A DNA stretch of 64,000 nucleotides from Comamonas_F sp047606565 (GTDB lineage Bacteria; Pseudomonadota; Gammaproteobacteria; Burkholderiales; Burkholderiaceae_C), in the NCBI GenBank assembly GCA_047606565.1, contig JASGEH010000069.1, positions 1 through 64,000 on the forward strand. The letters are read 5' to 3'. Shown here one piece after another: positions 39,580 through 48,488 of this stretch. Below the pieces are notes generated by a model that saw nothing but the letters and a program-made list of their open reading frames with translations, was not told where the DNA came from and made no database searches. Each line of letters begins with the position of its first letter. The stretch's first letter is position 1. The position numbers and the translations under genes are program-made.

Positions 39580-40116
39580 TCAGCGAAAGCCGCGCAGTTG
39601 GTCGCGGCCAAAGACGGGCCGCGCGCCCGCGAAGCGCACATCGGTCATGCCGGTGTTCTGCGACACAGCCGGGTCGTCGGCGCCCAGGCTCAGCTTGCCG
39701 CTGGCCATGAGCTGCAACATCTTCAGCGCGTCGCGGTAGTCGCGTGCGACCGGGTCCTTGGACTCGTCCGTCACGCGCGACTTGTTGAGCAGGTAGCGCG
39801 CGATGGCGCGGCACCAGGACGTGAGCAGCGACTTTCCGGTGCTCGTCGCCGGCAGTGTCAGCGGCAGCGTGTAGCCGCGCTGGGAGAGGAAACCGTCGAT
39901 CACCGCGCCGGCCTCGGCCACGGCGTCGTCGATGCGCGCCAGGGCCGCATCGGCGGCCGCGACCTCGGCTACCGTCCAGGCGCTGCGGTCGGCGGCGCGC
40001 AGGGTGGCGTCCATCAGCGCGTCGTCGCGCACCGGCTGGGCCAGGGAGCCGGCCACCTGGGCCAGTTCCCGGGCGCCCGGGCGCTCGGCGAGTTCGGTGT
40101 GGGTGATGTAGGGCAT
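39580..40116 (-). CDS. Mu gp36-like protein (DUF1320), head-tail connector candidate
   Basis: 178 residues, DUF1320 family: starts MPYITHTELAERPGARELAQVAG, has the IDGFLSQRGYTLPL turn in the middle and LLTSWCRAIARYLLNKSR helix, as in connector adaptors (gp6-like fold). Placed directly after the major head protein as in Mu. Confidence 0.85.
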   Translation of the reverse strand: MPYITHTELAERPGARELAQVAGSLAQPVRDDALMDATLRAADRSAWTVAEVAAADAALARIDDAVAEAGAVIDGFLSQRGYTLPLTLPATSTGKSLLTSWCRAIARYLLNKSRVTDESKDPVARDYRDALKMLQLMASGKLSLGADDPAVSQNTGMTDVRFAGARPVFGRDQLRGFR

Positions 40117-40138
40117 GGCGCGCGCGGCGGTCTAGCGA

Positions 40139-41047
40139 TCAGGCCAGCCAGGGGCTGACCAGCAGTTGCAGCCGGCCCTTGAGGCCGTTGCTCACGGTGG
40201 TGGTGCCGTCGCTCACAAGGTCGCTGTTGAGCAGCGTGGTGGCGGTCTTCTGCAGGTTGCTGGGCACCACCAGCAGGCTGGCGCGCAGGCCCAGCGGGCG
40301 GCCATGGTCGCCCTTGCGCGATTCCAGCGCCTCGATGGCGGCCCACAGGGTGTCGGCGGTCAGCGCCTTGGTGCTGGACTGCGCGAGCTGCCAGAAGCCG
40401 AAGCCGCCGTTGCCGCGCCGGTCGGTGCCGTACTTGAACTCGCCCTTGTCGAAGACGTTGTCATCGGTTTCCGAGTCCTTGGCCACGAAGTTGGGCTGCT
40501 TGCGGTCCTGGAAGATCAGCGGCTTGAGCGCGCGCGTGGTGTCCAGCACATACCAGGTGCCGCTGCCGCCCGCGCCGTCGTCGATGTTGGACTGCGTGGC
40601 AGGCCGGCCCTTGGCGTCGAGCACCGGATGGGCCGCGCTGAAGAACGGCACCTTGTCGTAGCCCTGGGCGGTGCGGCCGTTGGCGAGCAACTGGAAGATG
40701 AGCTGATCGGGGTGCGCGGCGACCGAGCGGCCCATTTCCTGGAACATCGGGGTGTAGACGCCGAACTGGTCGTCTTCGATGGCCGTGCGCGGCACCGCGA
40801 TGGTCAGCTCGAAGGCCTTGTTCTTGATGGTGTAGTCGTGCTCGCTGATGCCGTGCACCACGCGGTCGCCCAGCCACTCGCGCATATTGGGCAGTTGGCC
40901 CAGCCAGCCGTATTCCTCGCTGCCGGTGGTGCTGGGCACCACGGTGGCGATCTGCGCGTACTGGCTGGCGGCCTGGCCCAGGCCGGCCTTGAAGGCGGCG
41001 TTGAACGCCACATACAGCGTCTTGAGGTTGCCCCGGTTGATGATCAT
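40139..41047 (-). CDS. Major capsid protein (Mu gpT-like)
   Basis: 302 residues from ATG 41047 (GGAG upstream). Matches Mu major head subunit T: MIINRGNLKTLYVAFNAAFKAGL at the N-terminus, then PNMREWLGDRVVH and YGWLGQLP, HPVLDAKGRPATQSN in the middle and SNLQKTATTLLNSD near the end. The longer open frame upstream includes non-coding sequence and is not the real start. Forms the HK97-fold shell assembled on the nested scaffold encoded in the I gene. Confidence 0.92.
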   Translation of the reverse strand: MIINRGNLKTLYVAFNAAFKAGLGQAASQYAQIATVVPSTTGSEEYGWLGQLPNMREWLGDRVVHGISEHDYTIKNKAFELTIAVPRTAIEDDQFGVYTPMFQEMGRSVAAHPDQLIFQLLANGRTAQGYDKVPFFSAAHPVLDAKGRPATQSNIDDGAGGSGTWYVLDTTRALKPLIFQDRKQPNFVAKDSETDDNVFDKGEFKYGTDRRGNGGFGFWQLAQSSTKALTADTLWAAIEALESRKGDHGRPLGLRASLLVVPSNLQKTATTLLNSDLVSDGTTTVSNGLKGRLQLLVSPWLA

Positions 41048-41111
41048 GTCGGTTGCTCCGATTGAAAAAGAGTTGCGGTGGGCGGCGGATACGCGGTGGA
41101 TGGGCGGCGGA

Positions 41112-41540
41112 TTACTCGCCGGCGGCCTCGGCGGCGGCCACGGTGACGCTGGCGCGGCCGATGTCGACCCACACCTCGCCGTCCTCGATGTCGAGCACCA
41201 GGCCGGCGACGGCGGTGCCGGTCTTGCTGACGGTCTGGTCGTCGGCCACATAAGCCACGCCGCCGATGTCGGCGCGGGTCAGCTCGGCCGCGCCGGCTGC
41301 GTTGCCGAAGCGCCAGGCGCCCCGGTGGCCGTCGACGCGCTCGTCGCCATCGGCCTGCACGGCGCGGGCCTGGGCCACGGCGCGCACGGTGTTGCCGTCG
41401 GCGGTGGCGGGCACGGCGTTGCCGTCGTCGTCCAGCGCGTAGAGCGCGCCGGCGTAGATCACGGCGCCGGTGGCCAGCGGGTCGGAAACCTGGTCGCCTG
41501 CGCGGTAAGGCGTGCTGCGGTCAGTGGTCAAAGCGGTCAT
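41112..41540 (-). CDS. Head decoration-like protein between I and T
   Basis: 142 residues, beta-rich and acidic, starting MTALTTDRSTPYRAGDQVSDPLATG; the AVIYAGALYALDDDGNAVPA pattern resembles DUF2190-type capsid decoration proteins that coat Mu-like heads. It sits exactly between the protease/scaffold gene and the major head gene, where such proteins are found. Assignment is by pattern and position. Confidence 0.65.
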   Translation of the reverse strand: MTALTTDRSTPYRAGDQVSDPLATGAVIYAGALYALDDDGNAVPATADGNTVRAVAQARAVQADGDERVDGHRGAWRFGNAAGAAELTRADIGGVAYVADDQTVSKTGTAVAGLVLDIEDGEVWVDIGRASVTVAAAEAAGE

Positions 41541-41577
41541 GGGTCAGCCTTTCGGGTGGGGTTGCGGGTGCCTGCCT

Positions 41578-42171
41578 TCAGGCCTTGCCGGCGGCGAACT
41601 GCGCGGGCGTGAGGCCGCAGGCGGCGGCCACGGCCAGCTCGTCGGGCGTCAGGCCGTTGGCGTCCTTGGTTTGCACGGGTGCGCGGCCGCCGGTCTGGCT
41701 GCCGGTCAGTGCGGCAATGGGCTGGGCGGTGGCCAGGTAGCTGGAGAGCGCGGCGATGTTGGATTGGCCCAGGTCGCGCGCCCAGACTTCCTGGGCGGGC
41801 AGCAGGCGGCCGTCGGCCAGGGCGGGCGCCACCAGGTCGTCGATGTCGCGCTGCTGTTGCTTGGCCGTCAGCGTGGCGACGTTGGTTTGCAGGTCTTGCA
41901 CCACGCTGATGGGCACGTACTGGGCCGGGTCGGGCGTGGTGGCCGTGGTGGCCGCTGTGGCCGCAGCGGCGGTGCGCAGCGCGCTGCAGGCGGCGGTGAC
42001 CGCTTCGGCCGTGGCGTCGTCGGCCAGGCCCAGGGCCTTGGGCGCGGCATCGGCGCGGGCCTTGAGCGCCGGCAGCGGACCCAGCGCCGTCAGCGCGGCC
42101 GTGGCGGCTTCTTCGGGGGTGGACTCGGGCAGGCCGAGCGAGGCCAGCAAGGCCTTGAGCAGAGGATTCAC
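41578..42171 (-). CDS. Nested in-frame scaffold protein (Mu Z-like)
   Basis: Within the I gene a GTG at 42169-42171 is preceded by AGGAG at the correct distance (42177-42181) and starts VNPLLKALLASLGLPES, the beginning of the helical C-terminal half. The product would be 197 residues and contain the coiled scaffold region. In Mu the scaffold Z is made the same way from an internal start of gene I. The expected protein is inferred; the start signal is seen. Confidence 0.65.
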   Translation of the reverse strand: MNPLLKALLASLGLPESTPEEAATAALTALGPLPALKARADAAPKALGLADDATAEAVTAACSALRTAAAATAATTATTPDPAQYVPISVVQDLQTNVATLTAKQQQRDIDDLVAPALADGRLLPAQEVWARDLGQSNIAALSSYLATAQPIAALTGSQTGGRAPVQTKDANGLTPDELAVAAACGLTPAQFAAGKA

Positions 42172-42768
42172 GGAGGGCTCCTGGTGGTGCGGTTGATGGT
42201 TCTGTTGGTGGATGGGGAGGTAAGCGGTGGCGGCGGCCAGCGTCAGCGGGTCCATGCCGTGGATGGCGGGGTCGTTGGTGAATGCACCCATGAGCACGTC
42301 CAGCACCGTGCCGTCGGCCCGGCTGTACTGGAAGACCGGCGAGAAGTAGAGGATTTCGTCGGCGGCGATGTGCTCGCGGGCGCGGGCCGTGAGTTCGGCC
42401 ACGGCATACAGGCCCTTGCCTTCGATCCAGCGCAAGTCCTGCATCCAGGCGGCGGCCAGCGCGGGCCGGCCGTTCTTTTCCTTGTGCAGGGTCTGGTGCT
42501 CGTAGTCGATGACGGTGCGCTTCTTGCGCGCCTTGAAGCGCTCGATCACGCGCTGCGCGCTGGCCGCGTCGATGCGCCAGGCCGGCACGTCCATCGGGCG
42601 GCCGTCGCTGGGGCCGAATTCGCCGGCCGGGGTGACCTGCAGCAGGATGCGGCCGCTGTCGCCATCAGGCTCGGCACCGGCCAGCGCGAAGGCGCAGGCG
42701 GCAACCGCCACCGAGGAGGTGGCGGCCGCAGTCAGAACGGCGATGGCGGTGTGGGTGGAACGAGGCAT
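41578..42768 (-). CDS. Mu I-like capsid maturation protease and scaffold
   Basis: 396 residues. N-terminal protease domain of the Mu I family: LLQVTPAGEFGPSDGRPMDVPAWRIDA, then VIDYEHQTL (probable catalytic histidine context) and EILYFSPVFQY. The C-terminal half (from about residue 200) is an alanine-rich helical scaffold ending DGLTPDELAVAAACGLTPAQFAAG in pattern. The start (42768) lacks a convincing ribosome binding site; an internal start at 42171 encodes the scaffold alone. Confidence 0.9.
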   Translation of the reverse strand: MPRSTHTAIAVLTAAATSSVAVAACAFALAGAEPDGDSGRILLQVTPAGEFGPSDGRPMDVPAWRIDAASAQRVIERFKARKKRTVIDYEHQTLHKEKNGRPALAAAWMQDLRWIEGKGLYAVAELTARAREHIAADEILYFSPVFQYSRADGTVLDVLMGAFTNDPAIHGMDPLTLAAATAYLPIHQQNHQPHHQEPSVNPLLKALLASLGLPESTPEEAATAALTALGPLPALKARADAAPKALGLADDATAEAVTAACSALRTAAAATAATTATTPDPAQYVPISVVQDLQTNVATLTAKQQQRDIDDLVAPALADGRLLPAQEVWARDLGQSNIAALSSYLATAQPIAALTGSQTGGRAPVQTKDANGLTPDELAVAAACGLTPAQFAAGKA

Positions 42769-42836
42769 GCCGCCATGGTCGGCGGCGGCGGATGGACCGT
42801 CTTGTGAACGGCTTCAGTGATTGCGTGGTGTTTGCT

Positions 42837-43409
42837 TCAGCCGCGCAGGCTGCGCAGCCAGTCGATGGCGCGCTGCTGGATGGCCTGGCGGTCGGCGGCC
42901 GACAGCCCCAGGAAAGGCCGGGCTGGAACCGTCACGGTGTGGGCGCCGACGGTGGCCGTCTTGGTCAGGTTGGCGGCCTTCTTCTTGACGAACAGCCGGC
43001 CCACCACGCCCTTGGCATTCTTGCGGAAGTAGAGCTGGACCGAGCGTTCCTTGCGCTCGATCTCACCGCCCAATTGGTGGATGCGAGCGTACACCCGATT
43101 GCTGCCCACCCGCACCGCGTCGTCGCCATCGGGCTGCCAGCGCATTTGACCGCGCAGGTAGCCGCGCAGCGTGAGCACCTTGTCCTTGTTGTACTTCTTG
43201 CGCTTGGCGTAACGGCGTGACAGCGGCGCCCAGGCCTGGCCGTCCGGGCCGGTCTGGCTGCTGAAGCGATCCTTGGTGCTGGGCAGCAGGATGGCCTCGC
43301 CGATCTGGCCCATGAGCGGGCGCGGGCTGGCCAGCGCTGCGTCCAGCCGGTCGAGCCCGGCTGCGGCCGCGCTGACGTCGAGGTCCACCTTGATGCTTGC
43401 TCCAGCCAT
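42837..43409 (-). CDS. Virion morphogenesis protein (Mu gpG-like)
   Basis: 190 residues of the phage virion morphogenesis family (Mu gp31/G, P2 S-like): basic, with LMGQIGEAILLPSTKDRFSSQ, PDGQAWAPLSRRYAKRKKY and a RPFLGLSAADRQAI motif near the C-terminus, which is the family hallmark. Acts in tail completion or head-tail joining. It follows the F-like gene after about 100 bases, as in Mu. Confidence 0.88.
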   Translation of the reverse strand: MAGASIKVDLDVSAAAAGLDRLDAALASPRPLMGQIGEAILLPSTKDRFSSQTGPDGQAWAPLSRRYAKRKKYNKDKVLTLRGYLRGQMRWQPDGDDAVRVGSNRVYARIHQLGGEIERKERSVQLYFRKNAKGVVGRLFVKKKAANLTKTATVGAHTVTVPARPFLGLSAADRQAIQQRAIDWLRSLRG

Positions 43410-43410
43410 G

Positions 43411-43515
43411 TCAGCCCCCTAAAATCGCGTCATCCATCGGATGGGCAGCCCCTGCCAGGGCGTCCGATCCCACATCCGGGTGGCCCGCATGTGGCAGCGT
43501 GCGGGCCTTTCTCAT
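43411..43515 (-). CDS. Possible 34-residue open frame between F and G genes
   Basis: An ATG at 43513-43515 overlaps the F-like stop (ATGA) and opens 34 codons to 43411, filling the spacer to the G-like gene. Composition is His/Gly/Ala-rich with no recognised motif. It could be a coupling peptide or simply a spacer read-through; there is no other evidence. Confidence 0.25.
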   Translation of the reverse strand: MRKARTLPHAGHPDVGSDALAGAAHPMDDAILGG

Positions 43516-44768
43516 GCCTGATCGTCCTCGCGCTGGTACAGCCGCACGCCCAGGCGCAGGCTCTCCAGGTAGTCGCCGGTGGCGGGCTGGAATGCCGTCA
43601 CGCCCGTCCAGCCGTCCGCGCCCACCTCGAACACCACCAGTGCCGGCACGTCCTCGCCTTCGACCGGGAAACGCGCGACGTAGCGACGTCGAACAACTGC
43701 CTTCTTCAGGGCATACATCCATTCCAGCCGCACCCAGATTTCATCGGGCTGCAGCAGCGCCTGCGCCAGCAGCGGCAGGAGCTGCTCGCGCCCGTTCTTG
43801 AGCACCTTCCAATCGCCCTGGGTGTCGGTGAACAATTCCTTGCCCACCACCAGCCGCTCGCCGATGACATCCCGCACGATGGCCGGCTGATCCCGCGTGG
43901 CGCCCAGCGGCTGCAGGAAGCTGTCGACATAGGTCTCGGGCGCCAGGCCCTGGGGCAACACCGCGTTGGCGGGCGCTGGGCGCGCCGGCGGCAGCGGATC
44001 GGCCGGGCGCGTGTTGGGCAGGCCGTGCCCATGCACGCTGCCCGCGCCGCCGGGGCGGATGCCGTCCGGTCGCTCGGGGGGAATGGCGCCGCGCAGCCGC
44101 GCCGCGCCGGGCGCGTACTCGAAGCCCGGGTCGATGCCGACCGGCACGCGCACCGTGCGCGGCCCATTGGACGAGCGCTGGCCGATGACCTGGTCGACCC
44201 AGGTGACCGTGGGCGTCGGGTCCGGCCCCGTCTTGCCCAGACGCGCCAGGTCCTCGGGCCACAGGCCACGCATTTCGCAATGACAACCCCAGCCGTTCGG
44301 CGGGAAATGGATACGCAGCCATGGGTTTCCACGCTCCAGAACCAGCCCATTCCAGGCCTGGTGCAGCGGGCGCGGGTGTTCCACCCAGTCCTGGTGCACG
44401 TACTGCCAGTACGGCGCGTCCTGCAGTTGCTCCCAGCGGCCGGCGGCGTAGCTGGTCGAGAGGTTGGTGTCGTAGATCACCCGGCTGCGCCAGTCGCGCC
44501 CGCCGTTGTAGTCCCAGCCGTGGGTGGCGACGATGCGGTCGAAGTCACGGCGGAAGGTCTCCAGCGTGGTGCCATCGACAATGGCCTTGTCCACCGCCGC
44601 GCGGAAGTCCGTCACGATGGCATCGCGGTTGGCCCCGGCCACGACGAATGCCCAGTCGTGCTCCTGCAGGTAGATGTCGGTCCAGCTGACCGTCGGCAGG
44701 TTGACCTTGCGCCGGAAAAACTCGGCCTGTTCGCGGAACGGCAGCGAGGCGTAAGACGCATCAGCCAT
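43512..44768 (-). CDS. Head morphogenesis protein (Mu gpF / SPP1 gp7 family)
   Basis: 418 residues with the SPP1 gp7/Mu gp30 (F) minor head domain in the first half: SLPFREQAEFFRRKVNLPT, RVIYDTNLSTSYAAGRWEQ and the WGCHCEMRGLW cysteine/histidine cluster near residue 155. The C-terminal part is a beta-rich extension (VIGERLVVGKELF). It is packaged with the portal in the procapsid. It follows the portal gene after a 104-base gap holding a tandem repeat. Confidence 0.9.
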   Translation of the reverse strand: MADASYASLPFREQAEFFRRKVNLPTVSWTDIYLQEHDWAFVVAGANRDAIVTDFRAAVDKAIVDGTTLETFRRDFDRIVATHGWDYNGGRDWRSRVIYDTNLSTSYAAGRWEQLQDAPYWQYVHQDWVEHPRPLHQAWNGLVLERGNPWLRIHFPPNGWGCHCEMRGLWPEDLARLGKTGPDPTPTVTWVDQVIGQRSSNGPRTVRVPVGIDPGFEYAPGAARLRGAIPPERPDGIRPGGAGSVHGHGLPNTRPADPLPPARPAPANAVLPQGLAPETYVDSFLQPLGATRDQPAIVRDVIGERLVVGKELFTDTQGDWKVLKNGREQLLPLLAQALLQPDEIWVRLEWMYALKKAVVRRRYVARFPVEGEDVPALVVFEVGADGWTGVTAFQPATGDYLESLRLGVRLYQREDDQA

Positions 44769-44784
44769 GCAGCCCCCCGGGAAC

Positions 44785-44803
44785 CCTTTTACGGCCTTTT
44801 ACG
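44785..44803 (-). repeat. Tandem CGTAAAAGG repeat in the portal-F gap
   Basis: Two copies of CGTAAAAGG (minus-strand sense) lie 10 bases apart, one helical turn, in the only sizeable gap of the head gene cluster, about 17-35 bases before the F-like start. Spacing suggests a protein-binding site or an mRNA element, but none is known to me. Confidence 0.4.
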
Positions 44804-44872
44804 AGGCCGGGACAAACGCCGGGATGGGCGCGGGTAGCCCGTGGCTCGAAAAATCGCTTAAAACGCCGCATT

Positions 44873-46537
44873 TCAGGTCCCCGCATTTCCAGCCTCGCGC
44901 AGCACCTCATGCCGCCCGGCCAGTTCGGCCGCGCGCAGGGCCTCGGCCATGGCGGCGGCGTACTGGTCCAGCGTCATGCCGGGCAGCAGTTGCTCCAGGC
45001 CGTCGCGGATCTGCGCCAGCGAGTCGGCTTGCTCGACCAGCGCGCGGATCTGCTCGACCCAGGTGCCCACCGGCGCGCGCAGGTCGGCGGCCAGGCGCGT
45101 GGCCATCAGCTCGGGCGGCGTGAGCTGCGCGGCCGGGCGCTGGCCGGCGGCGGCTGCCCAGCCCAGGTTAGCCAGGCTGCCCAGGTAGCGCCCGGCCGTG
45201 GCGGCGGCGGCCTGCGCGGCGGCGTCCACGGGTGGCACGGCAGGTACAGACGACACAGGCGCGGGCGCGGGCGCGCCCAGCACCGCCTCGCCCTCCTGCG
45301 CCTGCGGGATGCCCAGCTTCTCGTGCGCCCACTGCACGGTCGGCTTGATGCCGATGGCCACCAGCTTGGGCAGCGCGTCGGCATAGGCGGCCAGGTCCTC
45401 GGGCTCCTCGGCATGGAGGCGGAACAGCGGCGCGCGGCGGATGCCTCCCGGCGCCAGGCCGTTGAGTGCGGCAATCGCATAGACCAGGTCGCGCGTCAGC
45501 GTGGTGTTGACTTGCCGCACGTCGGAATCGCGCAAGTCCTTGCGCACCTCGTTGTGCACATTGCCCAGCGCGTTGGTGCTGCTCTTGCCGTCGGCTCCGC
45601 TGGTCAGCGTGCCGCCCAGGATGACCTTGGACTGGTTCTTCTCGCACCAGTCCATCATCAACTGGAATGCGGCCGGATCGCCTGCTGCCGCGTTGTGGAA
45701 TTCCAGCAGCATGCCCTCGGGCACGATGCCGGCGGCGTTGTGGCCGATGCCTTGCAGCGCGCGCAGCAGCGTGGCCTTCTCTTTCTCGGTGGCGCTGGGT
45801 GGGTACTTGCCCAGGCGCAGCGGAATGCCGTAGATCTCCAGGAACTCGGCCAGGTCGCCCACGCTGTAGTTCTTGAACAGGTAGGTCCACACCAGCTGCC
45901 GGAACAGCGCGCTGCGTTCCAGGTAGCCGCTCTTGGCCTTGTGCACGTGGGTGATCCAGCCGAAGGGCAGCAGCGGCTCGCCCAGCACGCCGTTCGCGTC
46001 GGTGGTGTTGCTGCGCAGGCGCAGCTCCTGCCGGTAGCCGCGGTGCAGGCGGAACCAGCTCTGCGGCCGGTGCGTGATGGACTTGGGTAGCCACCAGCCG
46101 TCCAGCCGGTGCCACTCGATCTCCAGGCAGGCAAAGCCCTTGCCGATGCCGTCGGTCACGTCGAACAGCATGTCCTCGAAGTCGGGCACGTCGGTCATCA
46201 GCTCGCCGAGCTGCTCGGCCGCGCGCTTCTCCTGCGCGCTGGCATTGACGGGCGGCACGATCTCCCAGTCCAGCAGCAGCGCGCGGCGGCGCTTGCCCAT
46301 CTCGCTGGCGATGTGGCCGTCCTTTTCTTCCATGTCCTCGAACAGCTCGAACTGGCTGACCAGGTCGCCGTTCTCGGCCGCGTCGAGGATGGCCGCCAGC
46401 CGGCTGGGCGTGAGGCCGCGCGTGGGGTGGCTCTGCAGCTCGCGCTGCAGGTGGCCCAGGCGCGCGGTCTGCGGCTCGGCCAAGTCGGCGGTGCGGATGG
46501 GCTGGCCGTCGGGGCCGAGGATGCGGGAGGTTGCCAT
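44873..46537 (-). CDS. Portal protein (DUF935, Mu gp29)
   Basis: 554 residues, full-length DUF935 family portal. N-terminal SHPTRGLTPSRLAAILDAAENGD, the mid-protein DWEIVPPVN and LEIYGIPLRLGKYPPSATE are characteristic, and the last 100 residues form an alanine-rich helical region. It makes the dodecameric DNA entry vertex. The start has AGGAG upstream and lies 8 bases after the terminase stop. Confidence 0.93.
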   Translation of the reverse strand: MATSRILGPDGQPIRTADLAEPQTARLGHLQRELQSHPTRGLTPSRLAAILDAAENGDLVSQFELFEDMEEKDGHIASEMGKRRRALLLDWEIVPPVNASAQEKRAAEQLGELMTDVPDFEDMLFDVTDGIGKGFACLEIEWHRLDGWWLPKSITHRPQSWFRLHRGYRQELRLRSNTTDANGVLGEPLLPFGWITHVHKAKSGYLERSALFRQLVWTYLFKNYSVGDLAEFLEIYGIPLRLGKYPPSATEKEKATLLRALQGIGHNAAGIVPEGMLLEFHNAAAGDPAAFQLMMDWCEKNQSKVILGGTLTSGADGKSSTNALGNVHNEVRKDLRDSDVRQVNTTLTRDLVYAIAALNGLAPGGIRRAPLFRLHAEEPEDLAAYADALPKLVAIGIKPTVQWAHEKLGIPQAQEGEAVLGAPAPAPVSSVPAVPPVDAAAQAAAATAGRYLGSLANLGWAAAAGQRPAAQLTPPELMATRLAADLRAPVGTWVEQIRALVEQADSLAQIRDGLEQLLPGMTLDQYAAAMAEALRAAELAGRHEVLREAGNAGT

Positions 46538-46545
46538 GGGTACTC

Positions 46546-47925
46546 CTACCAGCCTTGCGGCTCGGGCAGGTGGATGTCTGCTGCCAGGCCGTCGAAGCTG
46601 TCGACCAGGCGAGCGCTGGAAATGTTGTCGAAGCCGCGCGGATGCGCGGGCACGGGCACGTAGTCGATGACCCTCTCGCCGCCGGCCGCCGCGTGCTGCG
46701 CCAGGAAGTTGGCCCAGGTGCGGTCGGCGTGGCCATTGCTGTCGCTGTCGGCCACGAAGCGCGGCGTGCCGGTGGCGCCGGTCACCTTCTTGAGCTTGTG
46801 CAGGTCGGCGCGCAAGTCATTGCGGCCTTCCGGGATGCGCACGCGCCGGTCCTCGAAGCCTTCCTTGCCGCGCGTGGCCAGCTCCAGCTTGGCCGCGCCA
46901 GTAAAGAGGATGCCCTGCACGCGGCTGCTGCCGTGGCGGCGCTGGGCGTCTTCCACGGGTTTCTCGCCCATGCCGGTCTGGTCCATGCAGGCGCGGATCA
47001 CGTTGTAGCGGCGGAACACGTCGTCGAGCAGCATGTCCTGCTCGGCGAAGGTGATGCGGCGGCGCTCGACGATCTCGCGCGTCCACAGCACGTCGCCCAC
47101 CTTCTCGAACACCCAGATCACGAACAAGTCGTTGCGCGCGGCGATGTCCACGCCGATGAAGCACGGGCCGCCCTGGTAATGCTCGGGCAGGCCCGCCGCC
47201 TCGTGCTCGCAGGCCGTGATCAGCTCGAAAGGCAGCCAGGCGCTGGCCTCGTCGAGCCACTGCAACTCGAACTCCTGCGCCCACAGGTCGGGGTCGCCCG
47301 CGCCGCGCTTGAGCTCCTCGATGTCGCGCGGCAGGCCATCGGCCACGGCCTGGTAGATGTCGGTGGTGTGGCGGCTCCAGCCGTCATCCTTGCCCGTCAT
47401 CAGGTCATAGAACTTGTTGCTCTTGCCGTTGGGCGTGGAGATGACGCGCAGTTTCAGACCCGGCTTGGAGATGACCGGGAACAGCGCCTTCCAGATGGCA
47501 CGGCTGTCCTGGTGGAAGGCGAATTCGTCGAGCAGCACATTGGCGGAAAAACCCCGTGCCGTGTCCGGGTTGGCGGGCAAGGCGGTGATCTTGCTGCCGC
47601 CGGGCAGTTCCACCTCCAGCGCCTTGATGCCGGCCTCCCACTCGTAGTCGTAGGCCTTGAAGCCCGCCGACAGCGCGGCCAGGTGCAGCTTGACGCCTTC
47701 GTTCATGGCCTCGCGCGCCTGGCGCTCGCCACGGCTGAGGATGACCCAGCGGCGGCGCTGGCCCTGGGCCTCGGCCAGGGCGCAGTCCAGCGCCAGCTCC
47801 AGCGTGCTGGTGAAGGTCTTGCCGCACTGGCGCGCGAACATGGCGATCTTGAAGCGGCTGTCGTCCTGCACCCAGCGGCGCTGGTAGGCGTAAAGCGGCA
47901 GGGCTGCTTGGGGTGGCATGGTCAT
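46546..47925 (-). CDS. Terminase large subunit (Mu gp28-like)
   Basis: 459-residue packaging motor. The N-terminal ATPase has a Walker A variant ARQCGKT near residue 35, RRWVILSRGERQAREAM and a Walker B-like ANVLLDEFAFH. The C-terminal nuclease domain has FIGVDIAARNDLFVIWVFE (acidic metal ligand in GVDIA). Mu-like terminases cut headful with flanking host DNA. It overlaps the small subunit gene stop. Confidence 0.93.
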   Translation of the reverse strand: MTMPPQAALPLYAYQRRWVQDDSRFKIAMFARQCGKTFTSTLELALDCALAEAQGQRRRWVILSRGERQAREAMNEGVKLHLAALSAGFKAYDYEWEAGIKALEVELPGGSKITALPANPDTARGFSANVLLDEFAFHQDSRAIWKALFPVISKPGLKLRVISTPNGKSNKFYDLMTGKDDGWSRHTTDIYQAVADGLPRDIEELKRGAGDPDLWAQEFELQWLDEASAWLPFELITACEHEAAGLPEHYQGGPCFIGVDIAARNDLFVIWVFEKVGDVLWTREIVERRRITFAEQDMLLDDVFRRYNVIRACMDQTGMGEKPVEDAQRRHGSSRVQGILFTGAAKLELATRGKEGFEDRRVRIPEGRNDLRADLHKLKKVTGATGTPRFVADSDSNGHADRTWANFLAQHAAAGGERVIDYVPVPAHPRGFDNISSARLVDSFDGLAADIHLPEPQGW

Positions 47926-48485
47926 ACGCCCATCCCGTAGGCCGCCTGGATGACCTTCTTGAGCGTGGCCGGATCGACCTCGCCGGATTTGCCCAGGGCG
48001 TCGAGCTTGTTGCGCTGCTCGGCCAGCAGTTCCTCGCGTGCGGCCTGGCGGATGGCCAGGCGCTCGTGCCGGTCGACCTTGCGCGCCTGGATCACATCCT
48101 TGGCGGCGCGGGCGAGCTTGCGCACGGACTCGATGTCCACGTCTTCCTCGCCTGCGGCCATGAGCGAGGCGTGGGTGGTGAGCGTGGTGATGGACTGCAC
48201 CATCAGCGCGCCGGCCTTGTCGTCCGGGTTCTCGCCCAGCTCTTCCACCAGCACGCTGGCCATGGCCTGCTGCTCGCGGATGCGGCCGGCCATTTCGTTC
48301 AAGCTCTTGCTGTAGCGGCCCACGCTGCTGCGGCTGGGCAGCTCGCCCTGGGCGGCGTGGGCGGGGAAATGCGTGTGCAGGTCCGCGATCAGCTCGTCGA
48401 GCGTGAGGCGGCCTTCGCGCAGGCGCTTCTGGATGTGGGTCTTGACCTCGGGCTGCAGGCGGTCGATGCGGGACTTGCCGGCCAT
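47922..48485 (-). CDS. Terminase small subunit-like (DUF3486, Mu gp27)
   Basis: 187 residues of the DUF3486 family: MAGKSRIDRLQPEVKTHIQKRL at the N-terminus with an HTH-like LTLDELIADL...PSRSSVGRYSKSL, followed by long charged helices. In Mu gp27 occupies the same slot before the large subunit and probably recognises pac DNA. It ends inside the start of the large subunit gene (4-bp overlap). Confidence 0.9.
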   Translation of the reverse strand: MAGKSRIDRLQPEVKTHIQKRLREGRLTLDELIADLHTHFPAHAAQGELPSRSSVGRYSKSLNEMAGRIREQQAMASVLVEELGENPDDKAGALMVQSITTLTTHASLMAAGEEDVDIESVRKLARAAKDVIQARKVDRHERLAIRQAAREELLAEQRNKLDALGKSGEVDPATLKKVIQAAYGMGV

Positions 48486-48488
48486 GGG

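Noticed and set aside
38001..39900. Search for CRISPR-like or tandem repeats in the low-complexity Ala/Thr regions of the phage
   Set aside because: Repetition is only codon-level low complexity inside genes; no regularly spaced repeat-spacer pattern.
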